This document shows, piece by piece, positions 35,117 to 43,792 of a stretch of DNA of 64,000 nt; the stretch's first letter is position 1; each line of letters begins with the position of its first letter. Position numbers and translations under genes: made by a program. Origin of the DNA: Dehalococcoidia bacterium (GTDB taxonomy: Bacteria > Chloroflexota > Dehalococcoidia > Lucifugimonadales > Lucifugimonadaceae); the NCBI GenBank assembly GCA_022824185.1, contig JAJEAU010000016.1, positions 1-64,000 of the forward strand. Direction: 5' to 3'. The notes beneath the pieces are model-generated. The model was not told the origin of the DNA, ran no database searches, and worked only from the letters and a program-made list of their open reading frames with translations.

Positions 35117-35557
35117 ATGCGACTAGAAGAAATAATGACCTCGCCGGTTCTCACGATCACAGCCGATCTCAGCGTCGCCGACGCCGCAAGGCGGATGCGG
35201 GACAATGATGTTGGCTCGTTGGTGGTCGTCACTCGGGGTGTGGTGGAAGGCATCATCACGAGCTGGGATGTTGCCGTCGGATGCGTGGGCGCAGGTGAAG
35301 ACCCTGCTATGTCGCCCATATTGCTTCATATGAGCAGCCCGGTTCACACCGCTCGGCCGGATACCGACGTAGTTGAAGCGGCGCGTGTGATGTCGCAGCG
35401 CCGGATCTCGCGACTACCGGTTGTGGATACCGATGGTTCGCCGGTGGGGATCGCCACGTTCTCCAACATCAGCCGGGTCATGCAGCAGTTAGCCAGCGAT
35501 ATATTCTCCGGTTGGGACCGCACGCCGGTATCCGTGACCGTCACACGAGACCTGTAA
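35117..35557 (+). CDS. CBS-pair domain protein
   Basis: A 146-aa protein made of two CBS motifs: EIMTSPVLTITADLSVADAARRM with DVGSLVVV, and HMSSPVHTARPDTDVVEAARVM with RISRLPVVD. CBS pairs bind adenine nucleotides and act as sensors. No other domain is fused. It ends 4 bp before ffh, so both are probably transcribed together, an uncommon pairing. The ATG at 35117 starts directly at the first CBS strand. Confidence 0.9.
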   Translation: MRLEEIMTSPVLTITADLSVADAARRMRDNDVGSLVVVTRGVVEGIITSWDVAVGCVGAGEDPAMSPILLHMSSPVHTARPDTDVVEAARVMSQRRISRLPVVDTDGSPVGIATFSNISRVMQQLASDIFSGWDRTPVSVTVTRDL

Positions 35558-35561
35558 TCTC

Positions 35562-36905
35562 ATGTTCGAAACTCTCTCAGAACGTCTGAACTCGGCCCTT
35601 GGCACCCTCACGGGTAAAGGTCGGTTATCGGAAAAGGACATCGAGGGCGCGCTTCGGCAGGTTCGTATGGCGCTGCTCGAGGCCGACGTTGATTTCAAAG
35701 TCGCGCGCAGCTTCGTGGCCAAGATCCGGGAGGAGGCACAGGGCGAAGCCGTTGTCAAGTCTTTGACACCCGGGCAGACCGTGGTGAAGATCGTGCAGGA
35801 CAATCTCGTCGAGATCCTGGGCGGTGAGAGCGCACAACTTGAGCGCGGGGAAACTCCACCTAGCGTGATCATGCTTGTCGGTCTGCAAGGTGCCGGGAAG
35901 ACTACCGCCGCCGCGAAACTTGCTCTCCACATCAGACGCGAGTGGAAGCAGGATGTGATGATCGCCGCGTGTGACTTGCAACGCCCTGCTGCGGTGGAGC
36001 AAGTGGTGACCTTGGGGCGTCAGATCGATATTCCCGTCTACAACGAGGATGTCCGGAAGTCCACGCCGATCAAAGTCGCAAAAAACGCGCTGGATCGCGC
36101 CAAACGGGACGATACGCGCTGGCTGATCCTCGACACGGCAGGCCGTTTGGCTATCGACGATGACCTGATGAAGGAGCTCGAGGAGGTCAAATCGGCTGTC
36201 AACCCGGTAGAGACCTTCCTCGTCGTCGATGCGATGACGGGTCAGGACGCGGTTAATTCGGGCTCTGAATTTAACCGCCGCATCGGCCTGACGGGCATGT
36301 TGCTGACAAAGATTGATGGTGATGCGCGCGGTGGCGCGGCGTTGTCGATGAAGTCGGTGACTGGCCTCCCAGTGAAGTTCGTCGGCGTTGGGGAACGTCC
36401 GGAACAGCTCGAGGCTTTTCACCCTGAGCGGATGGCGCAACGGATTCTTGGGATGGGTGATGTTACGACTCTCATCGAAAAGGCCCAACGCGAGATCGAC
36501 GAGGACGAAGCCAAACGCCTTGAGGGGCGTCTACGCCGCAACGAGTTCGACCTGAACGACATGCTGGACCAGTTCCGTTCGATTCGTCGAATGGGTCCGT
36601 TGTCGGAGGTGTTTGGGATGATCCCGGGTCTTGGCGGGATGATGGCCAACCGGATGCAGAACGTCGATGAGAAGCGGATGTCGCAGGTCGAGGCGATCAT
36701 TCTTTCGATGACCCCTCAAGAACGCGCCAATCCCCGGCTCCTGAATGGTTCACGTCGACGGCGTGTGGCGAATGGTTCGGGCACCTCTCCCTCGCAGGTC
36801 AACCAACTTTTGAACCAATACCGTCAGATGCAGAAGATGATGAAACGCATCAGCGGTCCCGGAGGTGAACGGGCACTTCAGAACATGATGCAGGGGATGA
36901 GGTAA
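35562..36905 (+). CDS. ffh: Signal recognition particle protein Ffh
   Basis: A 447-aa SRP GTPase. Helical N domain (1-90), then the G domain with GLQGAGKTTAAAKLA (P-loop), DTAGR and TKIDGDARGG, and a Met-rich M domain (about 300-447) ending in MKRISGPGGERALQNMMQGMR. The M domain has the signal-sequence and SRP RNA binding parts. The length is normal. It guides ribosomes making membrane proteins to FtsY; neither ftsY nor the SRP RNA gene is seen here. The ATG at 35562 is 4 bp after the CBS gene stop. Confidence 0.97.
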   Translation: MFETLSERLNSALGTLTGKGRLSEKDIEGALRQVRMALLEADVDFKVARSFVAKIREEAQGEAVVKSLTPGQTVVKIVQDNLVEILGGESAQLERGETPPSVIMLVGLQGAGKTTAAAKLALHIRREWKQDVMIAACDLQRPAAVEQVVTLGRQIDIPVYNEDVRKSTPIKVAKNALDRAKRDDTRWLILDTAGRLAIDDDLMKELEEVKSAVNPVETFLVVDAMTGQDAVNSGSEFNRRIGLTGMLLTKIDGDARGGAALSMKSVTGLPVKFVGVGERPEQLEAFHPERMAQRILGMGDVTTLIEKAQREIDEDEAKRLEGRLRRNEFDLNDMLDQFRSIRRMGPLSEVFGMIPGLGGMMANRMQNVDEKRMSQVEAIILSMTPQERANPRLLNGSRRRRVANGSGTSPSQVNQLLNQYRQMQKMMKRISGPGGERALQNMMQGMR

Positions 36906-36914
36906 ACGCCCAGT

Positions 36915-37601
36915 TTAGCCGCGCACCGACTTCAGTCTGTCTCGGAGCACCCGGACACCGGCGTCGATCCCGTCGGGGTGGGAAAAGATGCCTGACCCGG
37001 AGATGAAGGTGGTTGCACCCGCCTCTAGGGTGGATCCGATTGTCTGGGACTTGATCCCGCCATCGACTGCGATCTCGCAATCGTTTTCGGGTCGAGCCGA
37101 CAACATCATCGAAAGCGCCTCCGTGATCTTCGGCAGCGTGTCGGGTAGGAATTCCTGACCGCCGAACCCCGGTTCAACGGTCATGATGAGCACGCGTCGG
37201 ACACGGTCTGCGACGCTTCGGAGCGATGACACGGGGGTTCGCGGACGGATTGCGACGGCTGGTTGCGCACCGGCTTCGAGGATCACGTCGATGGTTTCGT
37301 CGACGTCGGCTATCCCCTCGATGTGGATCGTGATTATGTCGCCGCCTGAGGATGCGTATACCGGGATCAGGCGCTCGGGCGAACGTTGCATGACGTGAAC
37401 ATCGATAGGTTTCGTCGCATACCGGTTTACAGCTTCGAGGACGGGTGGTCCGAACGTGAGGTTTGGGACGAAGTGACCGTCCATCACGTCGAAATGGAAT
37501 TCGTCCACTCCGGCGCGTTCTGCGGATTTGATTGACTCGGCGAGATATCCGAAATCGGCGGAAAGGAGCGATGCGGATATCTTGGCCCGATTAGCAGTCA
37601 A
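36915..37601 (-). CDS. rpe: Ribulose-phosphate 3-epimerase
   Basis: A 228-aa TIM-barrel enzyme of the pentose phosphate pathway. KISASLLSADFGYLAES is the N-terminal signature. FHFDVMDGHFVPNLTFGP carries metal ligands, VHVMQRSPER has the His, VEPGFGGQEF and IAVDGGI carry the phosphate site and second Asp. TTG at 37601 overlaps the TGA of the upstream HEAT-repeat gene, indicating translational coupling; longer starts would run through that gene. It is the last gene of a minus-strand operon. Confidence 0.93.
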   Translation of the reverse strand: MTANRAKISASLLSADFGYLAESIKSAERAGVDEFHFDVMDGHFVPNLTFGPPVLEAVNRYATKPIDVHVMQRSPERLIPVYASSGGDIITIHIEGIADVDETIDVILEAGAQPAVAIRPRTPVSSLRSVADRVRRVLIMTVEPGFGGQEFLPDTLPKITEALSMMLSARPENDCEIAVDGGIKSQTIGSTLEAGATTFISGSGIFSHPDGIDAGVRVLRDRLKSVRG

Positions 37602-38716
37602 TTGGTGTTTGAATCTCGGAAGAACTCTTCGGATTCCAGATAGTCTTCGTAGTCCTCGCCGATGTCTTCTGGTGCCACGGGCACATCGACCTCTTGGCCT
37701 TCGGGAGTGACGTTCGCCCAACCTTCTTCCGTCGGTGCGTCGTATCGAGCGAGGTCGCGGTTGGTGCCCCGTGCGGACGCAGGGACCCCGAACAATCCGC
37801 GTTCGATCATTGCGGGCGAAACCGCGTAGATGAGTTCGTCGTCCGCTTTGAGAGCGTCGATCGCTGCTTGGGCTAGTTGTTGGACCTCAGGTTCGCTGCT
37901 TGAGACGGCGAGTTCGAGCATCTCTCGAGCTTGGGCGGTGCCGATTTCTTCGAGGGCTTTGACGGTCGCCATCTGGACTGCCAAGACATGGTCGTCGAAG
38001 AGTTCGGAGAGGCTCTCGACATCGTCATCCTGTGCGATTTTGCCGAAAGCTAGCACCGCGGCGATGCGGATCGCGCTGTTGTCGCTGTAAAAGGCGTCCT
38101 CGATGGTTGGGAGCCAAGAGCGGTCGTTGGTCTCGCCCATCGCGGTCAACACGTCGGACATCAACGGGCCTACGCCGATGGCTTCGTCGAACACCGTGTC
38201 GATCAGATCGGCGACGTCATCGTCTCGCAACGCCGAAAGTGCTATCAACGCTTTTCCACGAACGATTGGTTCGTCGATGTCGATCACCTCACGCAGTGCC
38301 GATTTCACGCGGCTCAATATCGTAGCGGGGATCTTGCGCGACTGTGATGGATCGCCGAACGCATGGAGAGCGACCGCGGCGGTGGCTCGGATCGCCGCAA
38401 TCTCGTCCTGCTGAAGCACGGTCAACAAGGTCTGCGCGGTGGCGATACTGCCGCCATTGGCCAACGCGAGGATGCTTTCGAGGCGGATTTGAGGGTTCGG
38501 GAACGTTGTTGCGGCCCTGAAGATCGATTCGAACTCGAAGGAGGGGTCGGTTTCAGCCACACGTCGCAGCTCGTTGACCGTGTTGATCGCTTCCTCGATG
38601 GGCAACTCTCGCCATGCGCCGACGATTGCCGATGCGCGTCGATCGTCGACACCAGAAATCTCGCGGAGCAGCTCCGCGATTTGCTCGTCGGTGGGTTGTT
38701 GGTTCTCGGTCGACAA
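37598..38716 (-). CDS. HEAT-repeat protein
   Basis: About 372 aa. A short N-terminal helix region (LSTENQQPTDEQIAELL) is followed by repeated helical pairs between about 50 and 290. Examples are RLESILALANGG, IRATAAVALHAFGD, VRGKALIALSAL, IRIAAVLAFGKIA and VQMATVKALEEIG. HEAT-like repeats serve as scaffolds. The acidic C-terminus (EDIGEDYEDYLESEEFF) is probably flexible. TTG at 38716 is chosen, 18 bp after the PmbA gene. In an operon with TldD/PmbA and rpe; the partner is unknown. Confidence 0.75.
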   Translation of the reverse strand: MSTENQQPTDEQIAELLREISGVDDRRASAIVGAWRELPIEEAINTVNELRRVAETDPSFEFESIFRAATTFPNPQIRLESILALANGGSIATAQTLLTVLQQDEIAAIRATAAVALHAFGDPSQSRKIPATILSRVKSALREVIDIDEPIVRGKALIALSALRDDDVADLIDTVFDEAIGVGPLMSDVLTAMGETNDRSWLPTIEDAFYSDNSAIRIAAVLAFGKIAQDDDVESLSELFDDHVLAVQMATVKALEEIGTAQAREMLELAVSSSEPEVQQLAQAAIDALKADDELIYAVSPAMIERGLFGVPASARGTNRDLARYDAPTEEGWANVTPEGQEVDVPVAPEDIGEDYEDYLESEEFFRDSNTN

Positions 38717-38733
38717 TGTTGGTTCGGTTGGGA

Positions 38734-40062
38734 TTACTGGGATACCGCTACTTCGACGCCTCTGGTGAGGACCCACGGGAGCGATCGGGTGCCCCACACG
38801 GTTTCCGGCTGTTCGCTGATCTTGTCGACGTTGTTCAGGGTTTCGTAGACATTGCCGGAGATCATGGTGTCCTTGACTCGCCCGACGATCTCGCCGTCTT
38901 CGATGAGGAAGCCAAGCGAGAGGTTTGCTCGGAAGTCGCCGCCGAGTTCGTTGCCCTGGCCTGCTCCGAGGAGTTGCTCAACTAGGATGCCCTGTTTGAT
39001 GCCGTCGAACATTGCGTCGTTTGGCGTTTCGCCACCTTCCATGGTGACGTATGAGGTGCTAGGCGAGGGAGTTGTGGCGACGCTTCGCATTCCACATCCG
39101 GTCGAGTCTTGGCCGACCTCGCCGGCTGTCTGAAGATCGAGGAATGGTTCGCCGACGACTCCGTTTCGGACGAAGTCTAAGGGTCTTGAAGGGATGCCTT
39201 CGTCATCCATGGCGCGGGATGCTGGTGTCATGGGGTGGAGCGGGTCGTCTGTGATCGAGATCCGCTCGTCAAGCATCTTTTCGCCCCAACGGTCGATCAA
39301 CGGCGAAGAGCCGGTCGCCACGTTCTTGCCGTTGAAGCCTGAGAGAAGGGGCGGCAGGAAGGTGCCGTTGAAGCCGACGGGCGAGAAGAGGACCGGGATG
39401 TCTTTGCCGCTGGGGGCGTCCAATATGTTCTGGGAGTTGCGGAGTTTGGTGAGCAGCCTGTTCACGATCCTGTCGGCATTTGGTTCGTCGACCGGTCCGG
39501 TCAATACGATGCCGTCCCAGATGCTCAGCATGTCGGTGCCGCGGATGAGTTCGACACCCATGTAGAAGCTGCAGGACGTGTGGGAGTGTGCGACATCGAC
39601 GCCCTTAGAGTTGAGCAATCGCTGTTGGCCGGAACTCACGCTGAAGTCCGCCGCGCACAACGCTTCGGGGAATTCGCTGAGGATCGCGTCGATTGCCGAA
39701 CGACCGAAAGACAGAAGCTGGTCGTCAGTGACGCTGTAGGTGGCGTCGTCGACCGTTTCGACAGAGGGGTAGTCCGAAGCGGTCGGGAATTGGAACTTGG
39801 CTTCCGCGCCGAACTCGGATAGCGCGTTGGTGCGATCGACCAATTCGTCGATCTTGTCTTCGTCCGTGGTGGATGAGAAACCTATCCGCCCGTCTCCGTT
39901 GATGATCCGGAGCGCGATACCGGAAGATTGACTCTGTCCGATGTTCTTTGGGCGGTTTGCCTCGAACTCGACGTGACGCCGTTCGGACGAGACTGCGAAT
40001 ACCTCGGCGTTCTTATGCGCGGAGGTTGCGAGGTCGAGAAGGTGTTCGTGGTTTGCTGCCAA
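38734..40062 (-). CDS. pmbA: TldE/PmbA family protein
   Basis: A 442-aa member of the TldD/PmbA family. It lacks the HExxxH zinc motif and carries the family's conserved end, GGDFRANLSLGFLIEDGEIVGRVKDTMISGN. In known systems TldD and TldE form a heterodimeric zinc protease in which TldD holds the metal and TldE binds substrate. The upstream gene is the matching TldD, 51 bp away. The complex trims modified peptides such as microcin precursors or degrades unfolded peptides. Confidence 0.88.
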   Translation of the reverse strand: MAANHEHLLDLATSAHKNAEVFAVSSERRHVEFEANRPKNIGQSQSSGIALRIINGDGRIGFSSTTDEDKIDELVDRTNALSEFGAEAKFQFPTASDYPSVETVDDATYSVTDDQLLSFGRSAIDAILSEFPEALCAADFSVSSGQQRLLNSKGVDVAHSHTSCSFYMGVELIRGTDMLSIWDGIVLTGPVDEPNADRIVNRLLTKLRNSQNILDAPSGKDIPVLFSPVGFNGTFLPPLLSGFNGKNVATGSSPLIDRWGEKMLDERISITDDPLHPMTPASRAMDDEGIPSRPLDFVRNGVVGEPFLDLQTAGEVGQDSTGCGMRSVATTPSPSTSYVTMEGGETPNDAMFDGIKQGILVEQLLGAGQGNELGGDFRANLSLGFLIEDGEIVGRVKDTMISGNVYETLNNVDKISEQPETVWGTRSLPWVLTRGVEVAVSQ

Positions 40063-40113
40063 GCGGTTTGTCTCCAGAGGGAATTGCGTAGTGAGTGTTG
40101 GTTTTGGAGGTGT

Positions 40114-41490
40114 TTAAGCCCCGGAGATGAGGCAGTTGCGGATTCGGATGTGCGGACTGCCGGTTCCCACCGGGAGTGGCATCTGCCCGCCTTTGCCGCA
40201 ACCGCCGCCTTGGTTGAAGCCGCGGTCGTTGGCGACTGCGTCGACATTTTCGAGGGTTTCGAAGAGGTTGCCGGAGAGCATTACAGGGCGGACGGCTTCT
40301 TGGACTTCGCCGTTTCGGATCATGTACGCCTCGCCGGAGGAGAAGGTGAACATCTCGTGCTGGGTCATTCCGCCGTACCAGTTTTTGACGTATACGCCGT
40401 CTTCGACACCCTCCAGCAGATCGTCGAAGGTTGCCTCTCCGTTTTCGATGAAGGTGTTGGTCATGCGGACGATCGGGGGGAAGCGGTAATTGATGGCTCT
40501 GGCGTTTCCAGTGGGAGCTTCGCCGGTTTTTGCGGCGGTTTCACGTGAGTGGAGACGTCCCACGAGGACGCCATCTCGGACGAGAGGTGTGAGCGCGCTG
40601 GGGGTTCCTTCGTCGTCGTATTTGTAGCTGCCTCTCATGCCGGGTTGTGCGGCTCCGTCGGTGAAGTTGAGGTGGTCGCCGCCGAATTTGCGGCCCATGT
40701 ACATCAACTCTTTGAGCTTGTCGTTCTCGTAGACGTTGTCGGCTTCTGAGAGGTGTCCGAATGCTTCGTGCACGAAGACGCCTGCGAGCACGGGATCGAG
40801 GATCACGGTTCGCTGACCGCCGGTCAGCGGTTTCGCTTTCAACAAACCGACTGCGCGTTCCGCGGCTTCGGCAACCTGCTCATCGAGACCTTCAAAGAGG
40901 CCGTAATCGCCGAGGGCGCCGATGCTGAAACCTGCCTGCTGGACGTCGGCACCGTCTCGTGCTTGTGCGGATATGCGACAGATCGCATGGACGACTTCCT
41001 GCTCGATATAGGTGCCGTCTGTGTTGCCGAACGCTACTTTGCGAGAGTTGTCGCCGTAGATGATGTCGGAGCTGACGATCCCGGGTTGCTTCCAGACGAT
41101 GTCGTTGTAATGATCTGCGAGTCGCGTCTTCTCGTTGAGGGAGATTTCGCGAGGGTCTTTCACGATGACTGGTTCGACGATGTCTACGTGTGGTTCGACC
41201 TCGGCGAGCATCGTAGTTTCGCCATTGTTGCCTGACGCGAGACTTCGAGCTTGGTTGGTGGCGGCTTTGACTCGGGATGGCAGGTCGGCAAGGTCGTTGA
41301 AGCTTGCGAATCCCCATGAGCCGTTGACGCACGCACGCACGGCTCCGCCCTTGCCACTCGTCATGTTGATGTCATCGAGGGATTTGCCGCGGTAGGTTAG
41401 GCGAGTCGAATCGGATTCTTCCAAACGAACCTCGCAGTAATCTGCTGTGTGACCCGTCAAGGCGTCTTCGATGAGGGATTGGTATGTCAT
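40114..41490 (-). CDS. tldD: TldD family metallopeptidase
   Basis: A 458-aa protein. VFVHEAFGHLSEADNV contains the HExxxH zinc motif of TldD. The family end, YMIRNGEVQEAVRPVMLSGNLFETLENV, is also present. It is the first gene of the minus-strand operon tldD-pmbA-HEAT-rpe. The ATG at 41490 lies within the upstream region of the divergent folC gene, so the two share a promoter region of under 100 bp. Substrate unknown. Confidence 0.92.
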   Translation of the reverse strand: MTYQSLIEDALTGHTADYCEVRLEESDSTRLTYRGKSLDDINMTSGKGGAVRACVNGSWGFASFNDLADLPSRVKAATNQARSLASGNNGETTMLAEVEPHVDIVEPVIVKDPREISLNEKTRLADHYNDIVWKQPGIVSSDIIYGDNSRKVAFGNTDGTYIEQEVVHAICRISAQARDGADVQQAGFSIGALGDYGLFEGLDEQVAEAAERAVGLLKAKPLTGGQRTVILDPVLAGVFVHEAFGHLSEADNVYENDKLKELMYMGRKFGGDHLNFTDGAAQPGMRGSYKYDDEGTPSALTPLVRDGVLVGRLHSRETAAKTGEAPTGNARAINYRFPPIVRMTNTFIENGEATFDDLLEGVEDGVYVKNWYGGMTQHEMFTFSSGEAYMIRNGEVQEAVRPVMLSGNLFETLENVDAVANDRGFNQGGGCGKGGQMPLPVGTGSPHIRIRNCLISGA

Positions 41491-41583
41491 GTGTCGGGTT
41501 TACAGGTGAATGGGTTGCGTTTCGGCGCGGATACCTTCATCGTATCAATCGCCGAGTCGGTGCCGAACGATACCCTTAGCACC

Positions 41584-43125
41584 ATGTCGGATAGTGCCCA
41601 CGCGAGCTACATGGCGGCCGTGAATCGGTTGCTATCGCTTGCGGATTTCGAGCGGAAATCGCGTGCCAACCAGCCGCCCGATTGGCATCTGCGGAGAGTC
41701 GAACGGTTGATGGAGATGTTGGGTGATCCGCATCTTGCGACGCCGGTGGTGCATGTCGCAGGTTCGAAGGGCAAGGGGAGCACTTGCGCGATGGTGGCGG
41801 CGGGTTTGCAGGCTGCGGGTTTGAGGACCGGGTTGTTCACGTCGCCGCACCTGCACTCATTCACGGAGCGGATCAAGGTTGACGGTCAAAACATCAGCAA
41901 ATCGGACTTCGTTGATCTGATCGATGAGTTGTGGCCGTTGGTTTCTGAGATCGAGCATCAAGGGGATCTGGGCGTGGTGAGCGTGTTCGAGATGCTGACG
42001 GCGATGGCGTTCGTGCATTTTCGTCGTGTAGAAGCGGATTTTGCGGTTATCGAGACAGGGCTGGGCGGGCGATTGGATGCGACCAATGTCGTCGATCCGG
42101 AGGTGGCGGTGATTACTCCGATAAGCCTGGACCACGTCAGGGTTTTGGGCGACACGATATCTTTGATCGCTGGCGAGAAGGCCGGGATCATCAAACCTGG
42201 GCGACCGACTGTTGTCGCGAAAAATCATGCAGCGGCATGGCGGGTGATCCGTGAACGGGCTAGGGAAGTTGGTTCCGAACTCATCGGTGCTTGCGCTTCG
42301 GTGCCGTTGCTGCGTACTTGTGATGGTGGGATGGATGACATGCGCCACAAGTTTGTTCTGGGGCGATGGCGACCGTCGGCCGCTTTGGTTTCGGAATCGG
42401 CGCTGAGAACGCCGCCCGATCCAGGATGGTGCGACATTGAGGTGCGTAGCTCGTTGCTGGGATCGCACCAGGTGGACAACGCGCGGACGGCTGCGGCGAC
42501 GTTGAGCGTTTTGTACCAGACCGGTCACTCGTTCGATGTCAATGCCGCGATCCGGGGCATCGGAGACGCTAACTGGCCCTGCAGGTGCGAGGTGTTGAAG
42601 CTGGATGGATGGCCCCTTTTCGTATTGGACGGGGCGCATAACGATGCATCACTCAAGGCGTTGTGGGAGACGTTGGAGTCTCTAGGCGTCGCGGTTGGCG
42701 GAGGCAGGACGAATGGGCGAAGCGGCGCCGGGGAATCGAGGCCGTATGTCTTGGTGATCGGGGCTACCGAGGGCCACGAGTTCGAGGCGATGGCTCGGGA
42801 GCTTGCGGCATCGGCGGCTCATACCATTGCGACGCAGTCTCGACATCCAAAGTCTTCGCCTGCGCAACGATTGGCCGACACAGGGAGGCAGCACGGCATC
42901 GAGATTTCAACTCAAACCAGTGTCGAAGCGGCATTGCTGGAGGCAAAGCGGGTTTCCAAAGGACGTCGAGGGATTGGGCTGATCGTGGTTACGGGGTCCT
43001 TGTTCGTGGCGGCAGAGGCGCGGGAGTATCTCCTAGGCATCGAGCCCGAGATGTACGACGATCTGAAGCAGCCGTATATGTTGGCCTATGAGGACAGCGA
43101 TGCGTGTGAAGGTAAAATCGAGTAA
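41584..43125 (+). CDS. folC: Folylpolyglutamate synthase / dihydrofolate synthase
   Basis: A 513-aa Mur-ligase-type enzyme. VVHVAGSKGKGSTCAMVAAGL is the ATP-binding P-loop, LFTSPHLHSFTERI and VIETGLGGRLDATNVV are the family motifs, and ITPISLDHVRVLGDT carries the folate-region His. It adds glutamate to folates. The ATG at 41584 gives the normal N-terminus; the frame extends upstream to 41449 over the tldD start and is unlikely to be translated. The length exceeds the usual 430 because of inserts around 255-300 and 400-420. Confidence 0.92.
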   Translation: MSDSAHASYMAAVNRLLSLADFERKSRANQPPDWHLRRVERLMEMLGDPHLATPVVHVAGSKGKGSTCAMVAAGLQAAGLRTGLFTSPHLHSFTERIKVDGQNISKSDFVDLIDELWPLVSEIEHQGDLGVVSVFEMLTAMAFVHFRRVEADFAVIETGLGGRLDATNVVDPEVAVITPISLDHVRVLGDTISLIAGEKAGIIKPGRPTVVAKNHAAAWRVIRERAREVGSELIGACASVPLLRTCDGGMDDMRHKFVLGRWRPSAALVSESALRTPPDPGWCDIEVRSSLLGSHQVDNARTAAATLSVLYQTGHSFDVNAAIRGIGDANWPCRCEVLKLDGWPLFVLDGAHNDASLKALWETLESLGVAVGGGRTNGRSGAGESRPYVLVIGATEGHEFEAMARELAASAAHTIATQSRHPKSSPAQRLADTGRQHGIEISTQTSVEAALLEAKRVSKGRRGIGLIVVTGSLFVAAEAREYLLGIEPEMYDDLKQPYMLAYEDSDACEGKIE

Positions 43126-43173
43126 TTGACACCCTACGATGGCATCATGTAGGACGATGGAGGGAACCGCTAA

Positions 43174-43353
43174 ATGCGTAGTTTGTCAAGATTCGTGGGA
43201 TGGGGTGGGGTTGCACTACTCATGCTCAGTTTCGCTACATGCTTCGGCGGTGCTGATGACGATTTCTGGAGCATCTTAGGAGCTCTGGGTTTGATTGCAA
43301 TCTTTCTCGGAGTTTTCTTGGCAGTGATTGCGAATATGTTCTCGAAAGACTGA
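43174..43353 (+). CDS. Small membrane protein, 59 aa
   Basis: ATG at 43174 has GGAGGG at the right distance upstream. The product has two hydrophobic segments (GWGGVALLMLSFATCF and ILGALGLIAIFLGVFLAVIA) linked by an acidic turn GADDDFW, and ends NMFSKD. It lies 8 bp before a DUF805 membrane protein gene and probably is cotranscribed with it. No family is recognised. The good ribosome site and tight spacing make it a likely real gene. Confidence 0.7.
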   Translation: MRSLSRFVGWGGVALLMLSFATCFGGADDDFWSILGALGLIAIFLGVFLAVIANMFSKD

Positions 43354-43361
43354 AACTGGCG

Positions 43362-43790
43362 ATGACTGAAGCACTTCATCACTTCTTCATCCCGTCTGGG
43401 CGCATCGGACGGAAAACATGGTGGATGAGCATGATTGCTCTGATTGTTGGGACGACTGTCTTGGACCTTGCTGTATGGATGTTGGAAGGGGTATATCGTG
43501 GCATTCCGACGGACATGTTTTACGTGAACTTATGGGTGCAAGGATTCTCACCGCACTTCTGGTGGTCTCCGTATATCTCCTTGGTGTTGGTGGCTTGGAG
43601 TGGTTTCGCAATCAACACCAAGCGCTTCCACGACCACGACAAGTCGGCTTGGTGGAATCTCATCAACCTCATATATTTCGCCGGTGTTCTCGTCGGGTCT
43701 TTATGGTTGGCGGTTTTGGGATTGCTCGTCCAGTCGGCGATGCTGGGATTCTTCGCGGGCGATGACGTTGCGAATAAATACGGAGACTGA
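43362..43790 (+). CDS. DUF805 family inner-membrane protein
   Basis: A 142-aa membrane protein. FIPSGRIGRKTWWMSMIAL is the DUF805 opening (R-x-x-RxxW). TKRFHDHDKSAWWNLI matches the conserved R-HDxxKS-WW segment. About three to four hydrophobic helices are present. Function unknown. Start ATG at 43362, 8 bp after the 59-aa gene; fabF follows 2 bp after its stop. Confidence 0.88.
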   Translation: MTEALHHFFIPSGRIGRKTWWMSMIALIVGTTVLDLAVWMLEGVYRGIPTDMFYVNLWVQGFSPHFWWSPYISLVLVAWSGFAINTKRFHDHDKSAWWNLINLIYFAGVLVGSLWLAVLGLLVQSAMLGFFAGDDVANKYGD

Positions 43791-43792
43791 CC

